From the NCBI RefSeq assembly GCF_028288225.1, contig NZ_JAQBOC010000043.1, positions 16,248 to 80,247 on the forward strand: a stretch of DNA of 64,000 nucleotides, given 5' to 3'. This document shows positions 8,416 to 16,643 of this stretch, piece by piece; position 1 is the stretch's first letter; every line of letters begins with the position of its first letter. The translations under genes and the position numbers were made by a program. Source of the stretch: Mucilaginibacter sp. (GTDB taxonomy: Bacteria; Bacteroidota; Bacteroidia; Sphingobacteriales; Sphingobacteriaceae). The notes below the pieces were generated by a model. That model was not told the origin of the DNA, ran no database searches, and was given only the letters and a program-made list of their open reading frames with translations.

Positions 8416-10992
8416 TTATTCAAGGATTGCATGGAAATCCTTTTTAAAATCCTCGCCATAAATAGTTTTATACTCTTTAATAAAGTTTTCAAAGGTATTT
8501 TTAGCTAACGAGTGTTTACCTAACAATGATAGGGCCTTACATTTTAATACAGTTGCTTCTTCATTAACCGGATCGAAGTAGAATATATAACCTGCAATTT
8601 CAATTAACAGCTCGGCATTGTGAGCAGCATCAAGAGAATGTGCATAATGCAGGTAGGTATCAATAACCTCGTTTGATATTTCAGATTTAAAACTATCAAG
8701 CCATTCATATTCATTGTTAAGCAGAAAATTTCCTCTCTGGGTAATGGCTGAAAGCAATTTTATCCGCTCTATATCCAACAGGTCTTTGTCACGTACTATA
8801 TTTAAATAATTATGATAATCAACATAAATGTGGTTATAGTCAATATCAATTTTCCAGTAGCCGGTATTTTTTGATAAGGAGCAATAGCCCAATTTATCAA
8901 GCAGGTTTTTCAATTTGGCAATATTTACCGATCTGTTATTGCGCGCACTTTTGGCATCTTTATCATACCACAAAATTTCATTCAGTTTCTCAGAGCTTAA
9001 GCCACGGCCGCGCTTTATGGAATATAAAAGAATGACCAGGAAAAGCTCCTTTATAAGCGGAGTGAAATATTTGGTAATATCTACCCCTTCGGCATCAAAT
9101 ACCTGCAGATCGCCAAACAGAAAAATGGAATTTTTGTACTGTTCCTCTCCATTAAAGATTTTTACTTTATTTATTTCAGCTGAAACCGGTGCCGCCGGAG
9201 ACGGAGTTCCTGCGTTTGCTACCGATGTTGATAAAAGAGAAGCAGTTTTTTTGCGGCGCTTTACAATTACAAATAACCCCATCAGGGTAATTAGAATAAT
9301 AAAAGCGATGGAATACCAATAATTGGCTGCCCTGGCTGCCAATGTTTTGGGGCCGGATCCATAAGGAGGAGAGAGCAGTGTATAAATATTTATTTTAGTT
9401 TGGTTATTTTCCGATCGCAGTAAGGTTACAGCGATAAACTTTTTGCTTGCTTCGCAATAGTACAGATCAGCAAATGAATGAGTATCGTGAAAATTATAAG
9501 GTATTGAATTGCCAACCAGTGTATAGGCAGGTTTGGTTAGTGAGCCATGGATAAGCTGCAGCGTTGAATTGTATTTATGCTGCGGAAAAATAAGCCCGTA
9601 ATATGAATTTGAATGCGCATCAATTACCAGTGAATTTGCCAAAGCAAAGTCTTCATCGCTTTCCTTTAATGTAAACATTTTTTTAAATGTTTTATCCTTC
9701 ACAGTAAAACGCAGCATGTCATACATGTTTTTAGGGTTAAGGATCTGTTGGCCGCTGGAATTGCCATATCCCCCAAGTATGTATACCGTATCACCTTTTT
9801 GTGTTGCACCCAATGCTGCAAGATACCGGGGCATAAAAAAATCGCCTTTTAGTACTACATTTTCCCATATATGCGAATTGAAATGATATTGCTGTACATT
9901 ATTTTTATACACCAAATGGCCATATCCGCCAAACAGGTACAACGAAGTATCAATAGTTGATATTGATTTGTTAAGGTGCCAAAAATCGGAAACATCCCCT
10001 GCTTCAAATTTTTTGTCCCATGCATGCGTGGTTATGTTGTATTTGGCGATGAATCTTTTACTCAGAAAAAGGTAAAAATTGTATAAGTTGTTATCGTAAG
10101 GATTAAAAACTGATTGATTACCCTGGTTAAGGATCAATTTGCCCGAAGAATAAGGCAGCGTGCTCCATTGCGAATTGCCTACTGTATAACGGTAGGTTGA
10201 ATCGCTGCCAACAACATAAACCTGTTCATTTTTAGGATCAAAAGCCACGCTGGCAGCCCCATTAATTAATATAGTTTGGGCAGGCTGCCAATCGTGATGC
10301 TGTGCCGTGATCCATAAAGGATTGGTCACAACGCCGTCGCTTTGCAAATATAGTTCATGAGCTGCCTGGCCATGCTCTTCATTTAAAGGCCAGTTATATT
10401 TTAACAACCCATTCTGGCTTATCCTTATGTCCCGCAATTTCATTGGGGGCACATCGGTCGTTTGAAATTGTTTGTAATTATTTACTCCAAACAGTATTTT
10501 ATAACATGAATTCTTTTTTAACTGAATGTTGTTTTCTATAAAGGTGTTGCTGCCCGAACTGAAAACAATTTTGTTATGATCATAATCAAATTTTATCGAG
10601 AGCTTATTCCACTGGCTAAAAAGTATTTTGGGATCAATATCAAAGGCTGTTTTAGTAAGCTTATCACCTACTATTAAATTAAAATGATTTTTGGTTGCCT
10701 GCGCATTATAAACCAGGTCGATATTCCGATGGTCATTCTCAATTATTCTTATAATATAGCCAAAATAGATCGCCCTGTTAGGATAAAAAGTCAGATCAAA
10801 TGATATTTCAAAATTATCTTTAAAACAAAGTGTTTTTTCCGGACTTAAATCAAGCGAGGTTCTTTTATCCTGCACAACCTCATGACTATAAAAACCCAGG
10901 CCATAAGATTGGCCATAGCTGTCATGAGTAAATATGGCAACTACAAAAAACAATGAAACTATAACTTTAAAAAAGCACCAACTTAATCTCAT
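8416..10992 (-). CDS. Membrane-spanning LamG-Kelch sensor fused to SARP-like DNA-binding domain
   Basis: Predicted one-piece transmembrane regulator. Signal peptide at 1-27; a concanavalin/LamG-like beta domain at about 45-230; Kelch-like propeller repeats at about 240-540 (LYLFGGYG, VYILGGYG); one transmembrane helix at about 557-577 followed by KRRKK (stop transfer); then a cytoplasmic winged-helix domain of SARP/OmpR type at about 623-718 (LSSEKLNEILW, NRSVNIAKLKNLLDKLG) and a helical tail like the SARP BTAD region to 858. A sugar-binding-like outer half joined to an inner DNA-binding half next to GH92 genes suggests it senses glycan fragments and activates the locus. It replaces the usual hybrid two-component system or sigma/anti-sigma pair. 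Domain calls are from sequence; the signalling mechanism is inference. Confidence 0.8.
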   Translation of the reverse strand: MRLSWCFFKVIVSLFFVVAIFTHDSYGQSYGLGFYSHEVVQDKRTSLDLSPEKTLCFKDNFEISFDLTFYPNRAIYFGYIIRIIENDHRNIDLVYNAQATKNHFNLIVGDKLTKTAFDIDPKILFSQWNKLSIKFDYDHNKIVFSSGSNTFIENNIQLKKNSCYKILFGVNNYKQFQTTDVPPMKLRDIRISQNGLLKYNWPLNEEHGQAAHELYLQSDGVVTNPLWITAQHHDWQPAQTILINGAASVAFDPKNEQVYVVGSDSTYRYTVGNSQWSTLPYSSGKLILNQGNQSVFNPYDNNLYNFYLFLSKRFIAKYNITTHAWDKKFEAGDVSDFWHLNKSISTIDTSLYLFGGYGHLVYKNNVQQYHFNSHIWENVVLKGDFFMPRYLAALGATQKGDTVYILGGYGNSSGQQILNPKNMYDMLRFTVKDKTFKKMFTLKESDEDFALANSLVIDAHSNSYYGLIFPQHKYNSTLQLIHGSLTKPAYTLVGNSIPYNFHDTHSFADLYYCEASKKFIAVTLLRSENNQTKINIYTLLSPPYGSGPKTLAARAANYWYSIAFIILITLMGLFVIVKRRKKTASLLSTSVANAGTPSPAAPVSAEINKVKIFNGEEQYKNSIFLFGDLQVFDAEGVDITKYFTPLIKELFLVILLYSIKRGRGLSSEKLNEILWYDKDAKSARNNRSVNIAKLKNLLDKLGYCSLSKNTGYWKIDIDYNHIYVDYHNYLNIVRDKDLLDIERIKLLSAITQRGNFLLNNEYEWLDSFKSEISNEVIDTYLHYAHSLDAAHNAELLIEIAGYIFYFDPVNEEATVLKCKALSLLGKHSLAKNTFENFIKEYKTIYGEDFKKDFHAILE

Positions 10993-11350
10993 TTATTTTT
11001 TTAGGGTTAATAATTATCTGCAGGTATATGAACGCCTAAGATAATTTATTATCTGAAAATTAGGTTATTGGCTACACATACTTATAAAAGTATCTGTGCT
11101 TTTAATTAAAATCAAAATTAAGATGATAATTAACATTTGCAATGTCATTAACGTGAATTGCATTTTTTACAATTTTATGCAGATAAATTCCTAAAAGCTT
11201 AAAATATGGTGCATTGTGTTAAATTAATCGTTCGCGTTAATTGTATTAAATTGCCTGTTAATGCATAATTAATACTTTTTTAAGGCAACTCCATTTATTT
11301 GCCGCTGTGATAAGTAAAACCAATTAAACCCTTATCCTGCCAATTATACG
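10993..11350. promoter_or_regulatory. Divergent intergenic region between SARP-like regulator and GH71/99-like gene
   Basis: 358 bp of AT-rich DNA between the minus-strand regulator and the plus-strand glycosidase. It must hold both start regions and is a logical place for the regulator to bind. I see no RNA gene and no credible small ORF, and no clear dyad operator. Confidence 0.4.
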
Positions 11351-12655
11351 ATGAAAATAATTAATTATCCCTTACTTGTAATTTTAATACTTTGCCTTGC
11401 CCTTAACGGTAATGCGCAAACAAAACACAGCAAAAACACACTCTATCCCACTTACAAGGGCTTAATTATGGCCGGATACCAGGGATGGTTCAGCGCGGCC
11501 GGCGATGGGAGCAATTCATCGCGTTATGCCTATGGGAACGAGGAGCGGTCAGGGATTGACTTGTGGCCCGATGTAAGCGAGTATGAAAAAACATATCCTA
11601 CGCCATTCAAGCTTTCAGACGGGCAGCCTGCGCTTTTTTTTAGCTCGGCAGATAAAAGCACTGTTGACCTTCATTTTAAATGGATGCAGCAATATGGAGT
11701 TGATGGCGTGTTTGTGCAGCGTTTTTTTAATACTGCAAAAAGTAAGGATAAAAAAAACAGCAGGTCTTCATTTATAATGCAAAATGCGCTGGAAGCTGCT
11801 TCAAAATATAAAAGAGCTATCGCAGTTATGTATGACCTTTCAGGGCTGGCGGCTTCGGGTGAAGATTGTTCGGCTATAATAGAAGATTGGAAATATTTGG
11901 TTGATGAGCTTAAAGTAACCAATCAGCAAGAAACAAATACCTATTTAAACTTTAATGGAAAACCAATAGTTGCTATATGGGGCGTTGGCTTTCCCGACAG
12001 GCCATACAACATAAGGAATATAGGCTTGGAAAGATTGATTGACTTTTTAAAAAACGACCCGGTTTATGGAGGCTGCGCAGTTATGCTGGGAGTGCCCAAC
12101 TCGTGGCGTACCTTAAGAGGGGATTGCAATCCGGACCCTTACCTGCACGACCTGATTAAACAATGTGATATTGTATTGCCCTGGAGCGTACAGCGTTATT
12201 CGCCACTACTGCATAATGATATGAACAGGTACAGGGATGATTTGATTGAAGATATGAAATGGTGCCGGGAAAACAACCTTAGCTATGTGCCGTGTGTATA
12301 TCCGGGATTTAGCTGGCATAACCTGAGCCGTTATGAATTTCCGGATGATATAAAGCCCATCGCATCCATACCACGTATGGGCGGACGCTTCTACTGGCAA
12401 ATGTTGTCAACTGCAATGTCATCAGGTGCGGGCATGTTATATGTGGCTATGTTTGATGAGGTTAATGAGGGTACGGCTATTTTCAAGGTCACGGATAATC
12501 CTCCGGTAAGCAAGACTAACCCTGAAACAAAGTTTGCAGATCTTGAAGGAAAGCCATCCGACTATTATTTATGGCTAACCGGCGAGGCCGCAAAAATATT
12601 AAGAAATGAGGAACCCCTTAATTTTAAATTGCCTGTCCGGAAGACTGAAAAATAA
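11351..12655 (+). CDS. GH71/GH99-like secreted glycosidase
   Basis: Signal peptide (ILCLALNGNAQ), then YKGLIMAGYQGWFSAAGDG, the opening of the GH71/GH99-like TIM-barrel family often labelled xylosidase/arabinosidase in Bacteroidota. Further family-like blocks are WMQQYGVDGVFVQRFF, PWSVQRYS, YVPCVYPGFSWHN and YVAMFDEVNEGTAIFK, where the late acidic D-E-x-x-E stretch is a candidate catalytic site. GH99 proper contains endo-alpha-1,2-mannanases and mannosidases, which fits the neighbouring GH92 enzymes, but activity in this branch is not established. It is transcribed away from the regulator and ends before a strong hairpin terminator. Family confidence is moderate to good; substrate is open. 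Confidence 0.78.
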   Translation: MKIINYPLLVILILCLALNGNAQTKHSKNTLYPTYKGLIMAGYQGWFSAAGDGSNSSRYAYGNEERSGIDLWPDVSEYEKTYPTPFKLSDGQPALFFSSADKSTVDLHFKWMQQYGVDGVFVQRFFNTAKSKDKKNSRSSFIMQNALEAASKYKRAIAVMYDLSGLAASGEDCSAIIEDWKYLVDELKVTNQQETNTYLNFNGKPIVAIWGVGFPDRPYNIRNIGLERLIDFLKNDPVYGGCAVMLGVPNSWRTLRGDCNPDPYLHDLIKQCDIVLPWSVQRYSPLLHNDMNRYRDDLIEDMKWCRENNLSYVPCVYPGFSWHNLSRYEFPDDIKPIASIPRMGGRFYWQMLSTAMSSGAGMLYVAMFDEVNEGTAIFKVTDNPPVSKTNPETKFADLEGKPSDYYLWLTGEAAKILRNEEPLNFKLPVRKTEK

Positions 12656-12853
12656 TTTCATACAAATAAAATATTTTATCAACTCACAGTCACATACCAA
12701 TGTCTTTCTGTTGTGGATCGTGCTCCCTTTTTTCACAGTATGTGAAAAATATGCGATAAATAATTCAATTTGTTATGTTTTTGACTTAAGAAATTTATAT
12801 TTACCTTATTATAAATGTAAGCATCCTGCTTACGCTAGTAATAAGGTTTAGGT

Positions 12854-12887
12854 AAAACCCCCAAACAGCAAGTGTGAGGGGGTTTTT
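12854..12887. terminator. Intrinsic terminator, bidirectional
   Basis: AAAACCCCC (12854-12862) pairs with GGGGGTTTT (12878-12886), with a 15-nt loop and a T-rich tail. It sits between the converging GH71/99-like gene (+) and the marR gene (-) and could serve both. The 290-bp gap around it holds no credible gene. Confidence 0.8.
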
Positions 12888-12947
12888 ATTTTTAATGTGC
12901 CGTCCTATAAAAAGTTGACTAAAATAAGTCAGCATATGAAAGTTCAA

Positions 12948-13583
12948 CTATTTTCCCTCTCCTACTATCTCCTTCAAAATTTCATCAAAAGCTTTATTCT
13001 TATGTTTTGGAAAGGTGCCGGCAAACCTCTCACTAACCGGGCTTAGTAAGTGAAGGCACAATTGTTTATCCTCGTCTGATAAAACGCTTACCATCATTTT
13101 GGCAACCTGCAGCACGCGCACTTTCGCCTTGCCAAGGGATTCTTCTCCTTTGGTTGTGAGCTTAAGTCTTTTAATACGCTTATCTTCTTTGTCTGAATGT
13201 TCATTGATTAATCCTCTTTTTTTCATCCGGTTTAACATATTGGTACCGCTTGATAGTTCCATAATGTTGTTGTAGATAGCCTCGGATTTAATTGGATTTA
13301 CCTGGTTAAAAATGGTGACCAGTATGCCAAATTCTTCTATCTGATCTAAACCTGTGCCTTCCAGCGCCTTATTTGAATAAACTATATGATATTTCCCTAT
13401 CCGCCTGATCAAGATCATCAGCTTCCCGTTTATGTCGGGATGCAGCTGCCATTCAGGAACAGCCAGCTTTTCTTCTTTTGCCGCTAACGATAGCCGGTGC
13501 CGAAAGAAATCATCAATAGTGCAATCGGGGTGCTGCGCTTCATAATCTCCCCATAGTTTAACCAACTCAACCGTTTTATTCAC
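12948..13583 (-). CDS. MarR-family transcriptional regulator
   Basis: Winged-helix dimeric repressor of MarR type. Visible: recognition-helix region LSSGTNMLNRMKKRGLI followed by the wing DKEDKRIKRLKLTTKGEE, then a C-terminal dimerisation helix. An ATG at 13637 would add 18 unusual hydrophobic residues. I prefer the GTG at 13583, preceded by AGGAAG at good spacing and giving a start MNKTVELVKLWGDYE typical of Bacteroidota MarR proteins. It diverges from a membrane protein/oxidoreductase/DoxX operon, and two dyads in the shared promoter region look like its operators. It probably represses itself and that operon; the ligand is unknown. Confidence 0.88.
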   Translation of the reverse strand: MNKTVELVKLWGDYEAQHPDCTIDDFFRHRLSLAAKEEKLAVPEWQLHPDINGKLMILIRRIGKYHIVYSNKALEGTGLDQIEEFGILVTIFNQVNPIKSEAIYNNIMELSSGTNMLNRMKKRGLINEHSDKEDKRIKRLKLTTKGEESLGKAKVRVLQVAKMMVSVLSDEDKQLCLHLLSPVSERFAGTFPKHKNKAFDEILKEIVGEGK

Positions 13584-13642
13584 TGTTTTACTTCCTTTTG
13601 GTAGCAAATTTAAAAAAAAGAGTGAAAGAATTTGCATTTAAC

Positions 13643-13686
13643 TACCATATGGTATATAATTGTATATTATTTATACCTAATGGTAT
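13643..13686. promoter_or_regulatory. Paired MarR-type operator dyads
   Basis: A perfect palindrome TACCATATGGTA (13643-13654) and a related dyad ATACC-TAAT-GGTAT (13673-13686) share TACC/GGTA half-sites. Their centres are 31 bp apart, about three helical turns. They lie between divergent marR and the membrane-protein gene. Operator function is inferred from position and symmetry. Confidence 0.6.
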
Positions 13687-13734
13687 TAATATATGATTTT
13701 TACTGAATTACTATTTACTCTTTTTTATAAAAAC

Positions 13735-14211
13735 ATGAACACACTAACACTTCTCCAGGCACTTTTGGTATTACATCTTACCGGCTTAATTATCATGGCC
13801 GGTACCACATTTGTAGACTTTACAATATTTAAAACCTTTTGGAAGCAATTTGACACGGACAGGGAAAAATCACAGGGAATCCTGCAGGCAACTGCAAAAT
13901 CTTCCAGATGGATAGGGATCGGCGCTGCTTTACTGGTGTTTACCGGCATAGGTATGATGGCCATAACCCACGGCGTTTTCGGCGAACAGGTATGGTTCAG
14001 GATAAAGTTCGGACTTGTTATTATTTTAATTCTGAATGGCATACTTATGGGCAGGGGGCAGGGAACAAAGCTGCGAAAGGTAATGGCCGGTGAGGTTGTA
14101 AATATCAGCATCCAGGCAGAAGGTATAAAGGCTAAGCTGAACCTTTTCTTTTTTACGCAACTGGCTCTTTTTTTAATAGTTATTTTTTTAAGCGTATTTA
14201 AATTTAATTAA
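13735..14211 (+). CDS. Small integral membrane protein, four predicted helices
   Basis: About 158 residues with four hydrophobic segments (near TLLQALLVLHLTGLIIMAG, IGIGAALLVFTGIGMMAI, IKFGLVIILILNGILMG and LFFFTQLALFLIVIFLSVF). I do not recognise a named family with certainty. An upstream ATG at 13693 is in frame but lies only 7 nt after the second operator dyad and adds a poor leader, so ATG 13735 (MNTLTLLQ) is preferred. First gene of a probable MarR-controlled operon with an NAD(P)-binding protein and DoxX, a set often seen in electrophile or redox stress responses; that role is inference. Confidence 0.75.
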   Translation: MNTLTLLQALLVLHLTGLIIMAGTTFVDFTIFKTFWKQFDTDREKSQGILQATAKSSRWIGIGAALLVFTGIGMMAITHGVFGEQVWFRIKFGLVIILILNGILMGRGQGTKLRKVMAGEVVNISIQAEGIKAKLNLFFFTQLALFLIVIFLSVFKFN

Positions 14212-14271
14212 CCCTTGTATAGGAAACACCTGTGCAAAGATTATAGTGAAATATTTTAAATAAGATCATAA

Positions 14272-14943
14272 ATGGAATCTCAAGCAACATCACCTGTTTA
14301 TAAACTATTAATTGTAGGTGCAAACGGAGGCATAGGGCGGCAATGCGTTGAAATGGCATTACAAGCAGGGCACCACGTTACGGCACTGCTCCGCAACCCT
14401 GCAAAGCTGGATGTCCATCACCCCAATCTTGAACTTATAAAGGGAGATATTACACGCCCTGAAACATTTGAAGATCACCTTGCAAATAAAGACGTTGTAA
14501 TATCTGCAATAGGTGTAAGCGGGGGATTGGGATCGGATGAGCCAACAACATTGTACTCGCAGGGAAATGCTAACCTTTTAAAGGCAATGAATAAAAAGGG
14601 GATAAAACGTGTTTTTTTTATTTCAGCATCTGCCATTGAGATAAGCCCGGTATTGCCTTTTTATGTAAGATGGGCTGAAAAATACATCATTCAAAAATTA
14701 TTAAAGCATATGTATGCCGACCTGAGAGTAATGGAGGAACTGATAAAAGAGAGCAATGCCGACTGGACAATTATACGCCCTCCGCAACTGTCGGACAAGC
14801 CGGTAACCGGTAAATACCGTGTTGCCATTAATGCTTTCCTTAAAAATTGCCTCAAAATTTCACGGGCCGATGTGGCTCATTACATCATTCACAATATAGG
14901 CAGTAAAGCAACGTATAAGACGGTTATTGAAATAGGTTATTAA
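14272..14943 (+). CDS. NAD(P)H-binding NmrA-like/atypical SDR protein
   Basis: Single Rossmann domain with dinucleotide motif GANGGIGR near residue 17, then HHVTALLRNPAKL and ISAIGVSGG, as in NmrA/SDR_a5-type NAD(P)-binding proteins. The usual active-site Tyr-x-x-x-Lys is not evident, so it may be a redox sensor or quinone-type reductase rather than a classical SDR. It lies 60 nt after the membrane-protein gene and 20 nt before the doxX-like gene, indicating one transcript. A stress-response oxidoreductase role fits the MarR context but is inferred. Confidence 0.85.
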   Translation: MESQATSPVYKLLIVGANGGIGRQCVEMALQAGHHVTALLRNPAKLDVHHPNLELIKGDITRPETFEDHLANKDVVISAIGVSGGLGSDEPTTLYSQGNANLLKAMNKKGIKRVFFISASAIEISPVLPFYVRWAEKYIIQKLLKHMYADLRVMEELIKESNADWTIIRPPQLSDKPVTGKYRVAINAFLKNCLKISRADVAHYIIHNIGSKATYKTVIEIGY

Positions 14944-14963
14944 GGATATCAGCAACTTGAAAA

Positions 14964-15353
14964 ATGAAAAATAATAAAACGGCATACTGGCTAATAACTG
15001 GAGTTATATCTGCATTTATATTATTTAGTGCATGGTACTCAGGCACGCATAAAGTGGAGTTTACTCAAAAGCTGGGCTTCCCTGAATATTTCAGGATTGA
15101 GCTTACTGTGGCTAAAATATTGGGCGTTATTGTGTTGCTTATTCCTCAGGTATCTAACCGGGTAAAGGAGTGGGTTTATGTTAGTTTCAGTGTTTGCCTT
15201 ATTTCGGCATTTATAGCAAAAGTAAATAGCGGTTACCCGCTTTCGGGAGTGGCGGAGCCGATATCTGTATTTATAATAATGACGATCTTATTATGGTATT
15301 TAAATAAGCTCAACAAAACCCCAAATACAAAAGATGCCATAAGCAACAATTGA
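14964..15353 (+). CDS. DoxX-like integral membrane protein
   Basis: 129 residues with four predicted membrane helices. TQKLGFPEYFRIELTVAKILGVIVLL matches the DoxX-like pattern, where a short GFP-x-Y loop precedes the second helix. DoxX-type proteins are associated with oxidative-stress or quinone-linked membrane redox in other bacteria; no activity can be read here. Third gene of the MarR-linked operon, followed after 27 nt by a small HMA-like gene. Confidence 0.82.
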   Translation: MKNNKTAYWLITGVISAFILFSAWYSGTHKVEFTQKLGFPEYFRIELTVAKILGVIVLLIPQVSNRVKEWVYVSFSVCLISAFIAKVNSGYPLSGVAEPISVFIIMTILLWYLNKLNKTPNTKDAISNN

Positions 15354-15380
15354 GATCCTTATTGATTAACGGGTAAAACG

Positions 15381-15605
15381 ATGAAGCAGGTTGAAATATT
15401 TAAAACTGATGTGCATAACGAAGGCGAAGCCAGCTTAGTAATCTTCCTGCTTGATGAATATTACCCTGATTTTAAAGTAAACTTTGATATGGATGATGAC
15501 GATAAGATCCTGCGGGTTGAGAGTACAGAAAAACAGATCAGCGGCAGCGAAATTGAATCGCTGCTGGAAGGTATTGGAGTGTGCTGTAAAATTTTTAAGG
15601 ATTAA
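15381..15605 (+). CDS. Small HMA-like (ferredoxin-fold) protein without CxxC
   Basis: 74-residue cytosolic protein whose pattern (EIFKTDVHNEGEAS, DYYPDFKVNFDMDDDDKILRVES in segments, then a helix and GVCCKIFK) resembles the compact beta-alpha-beta fold of heavy-metal-associated proteins, but the metal-binding CxxC loop is missing. Such proteins are common and uncharacterised in Bacteroidota. It closes the MarR-linked operon or stands alone; a true HMA-type N-terminus is found 350 nt downstream in the AraC-type gene. Function unknown. Confidence 0.7.
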   Translation: MKQVEIFKTDVHNEGEASLVIFLLDEYYPDFKVNFDMDDDDKILRVESTEKQISGSEIESLLEGIGVCCKIFKD

Positions 15606-15956
15606 GTCAGAAGAATTGGAGACTATGCCCATCTAAACAAGCCACTCAAAGTGGGTGATCTTTCTATTTATCGAAAATATAAGAAAATATTTATTAACCA
15701 TATCTTAGTTATTATACTACACTAGTTCCAATTAACTAATCACAATAGCGGTTTAAACATAGTTTACAAACGGCTATAATTTTAAAGCCATACAATTTAA
15801 AAAATGCAATTGCAAAAGCTATATCTCAGGTAAAAACGTACCACCTATAGTTGTAAAGGCATTTAAATGGCGAGATGATGCAAACGTACAAACCAGTATA
15901 CAGGCAGTTTTTGTAATTTATTAGATAGGGGCACTTGTTTTGTATACATCGGTCAG
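15606..15956. other. Gene-free spacer before HMA-AraC regulator
   Basis: 351 bp, AT-rich. I see no ORF, RNA gene or strong hairpin. It should contain the promoter of the downstream regulator. Confidence 0.4.
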
Positions 15957-16508
15957 ATGATATTCTATATAAAAAACATGGTTTGTATTCGCTGCAAAAT
16001 GGTGGTGAAGCATGAACTCGAAAACCTAGGCCTATTTTGTTTACATGTCGAGATTGGCCGGGTTGAGGTTGAAGGCACGGTTTCTGCGGTGGATATAATG
16101 AAATTTAAAATTGCTTTACTCGGATCAGGGTTGGAATTGATATACGACAAAAGAAGCATTCTTGTTGAAAAGATCAAGAACATTATATCAGAAATGGTAA
16201 ATTATTCCGACGATCCGTTAAAAACAAATTTCTCATATTACCTAAGTGATAAATTAAGTCTCGACTATACTTATCTCGCAAATGTATTTTCAGAACACCA
16301 GGGCATTACTATTGAACGCTTTATAATTATGAATAGAATTCAGAAAGTAAAGGAATTGATCTGCTATAATGAACTTAACCTTACCGAAATTTCATGGAAG
16401 CTGCATTACAGCAGTGTAGCCCATTTATCAACACAGTTTAAAAAAATAACGGGTATAACACCTTCCTTCTATAAACATTTAGAATGCAGTAACCCAGTCA
16501 GTATCTAA
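15957..16508 (+). CDS. HMA-like domain fused to AraC-type DNA-binding domain
   Basis: 183 residues. Residues 1-60 read as a heavy-metal-associated-like domain: IKNMVCIRCKMVV gives a C-x-x-C pair (Cys10, Cys13) in the metal-loop position, and VEIGRVEVEG matches the following strand. Residues about 85-178 are an AraC/XylS helix-turn-helix pair (LSLDYTYLANVFSEHQGITIERFIIMNRI, then LNLTEISWKLHYSSVAHLSTQFKKITG in segments, ending TPSFYK). A metal- or thiol-responsive one-component regulator is the natural reading, though the ligand is inferred. It stands alone with spacers on both sides. Confidence 0.82.
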   Translation: MIFYIKNMVCIRCKMVVKHELENLGLFCLHVEIGRVEVEGTVSAVDIMKFKIALLGSGLELIYDKRSILVEKIKNIISEMVNYSDDPLKTNFSYYLSDKLSLDYTYLANVFSEHQGITIERFIIMNRIQKVKELICYNELNLTEISWKLHYSSVAHLSTQFKKITGITPSFYKHLECSNPVSI

Positions 16509-16643
16509 ATGTGTGAATTATAGAACTTATTTAAATAATAGTGTAACATATGACCCTTCCTCATAAGGTAGGTTTGTAATGTCCCTGAACTCTAATCAAA
16601 TAGTAATTCAAGGTACAATTCACTAATATTTAAATATCAATCT

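Noticed and set aside
12729..12749. TTTTTCACA-GTA-TGTGAAAAA as an additional terminator
   Set aside because: A-T rich stem with a 3-nt loop and no T-run; the stronger hairpin at 12854 suffices.
12606..12851. Small ORF after the GH71/99-like gene
   Set aside because: Starts inside the real gene in another frame and ends in AT-rich spacer; codon use is unlike the neighbours.
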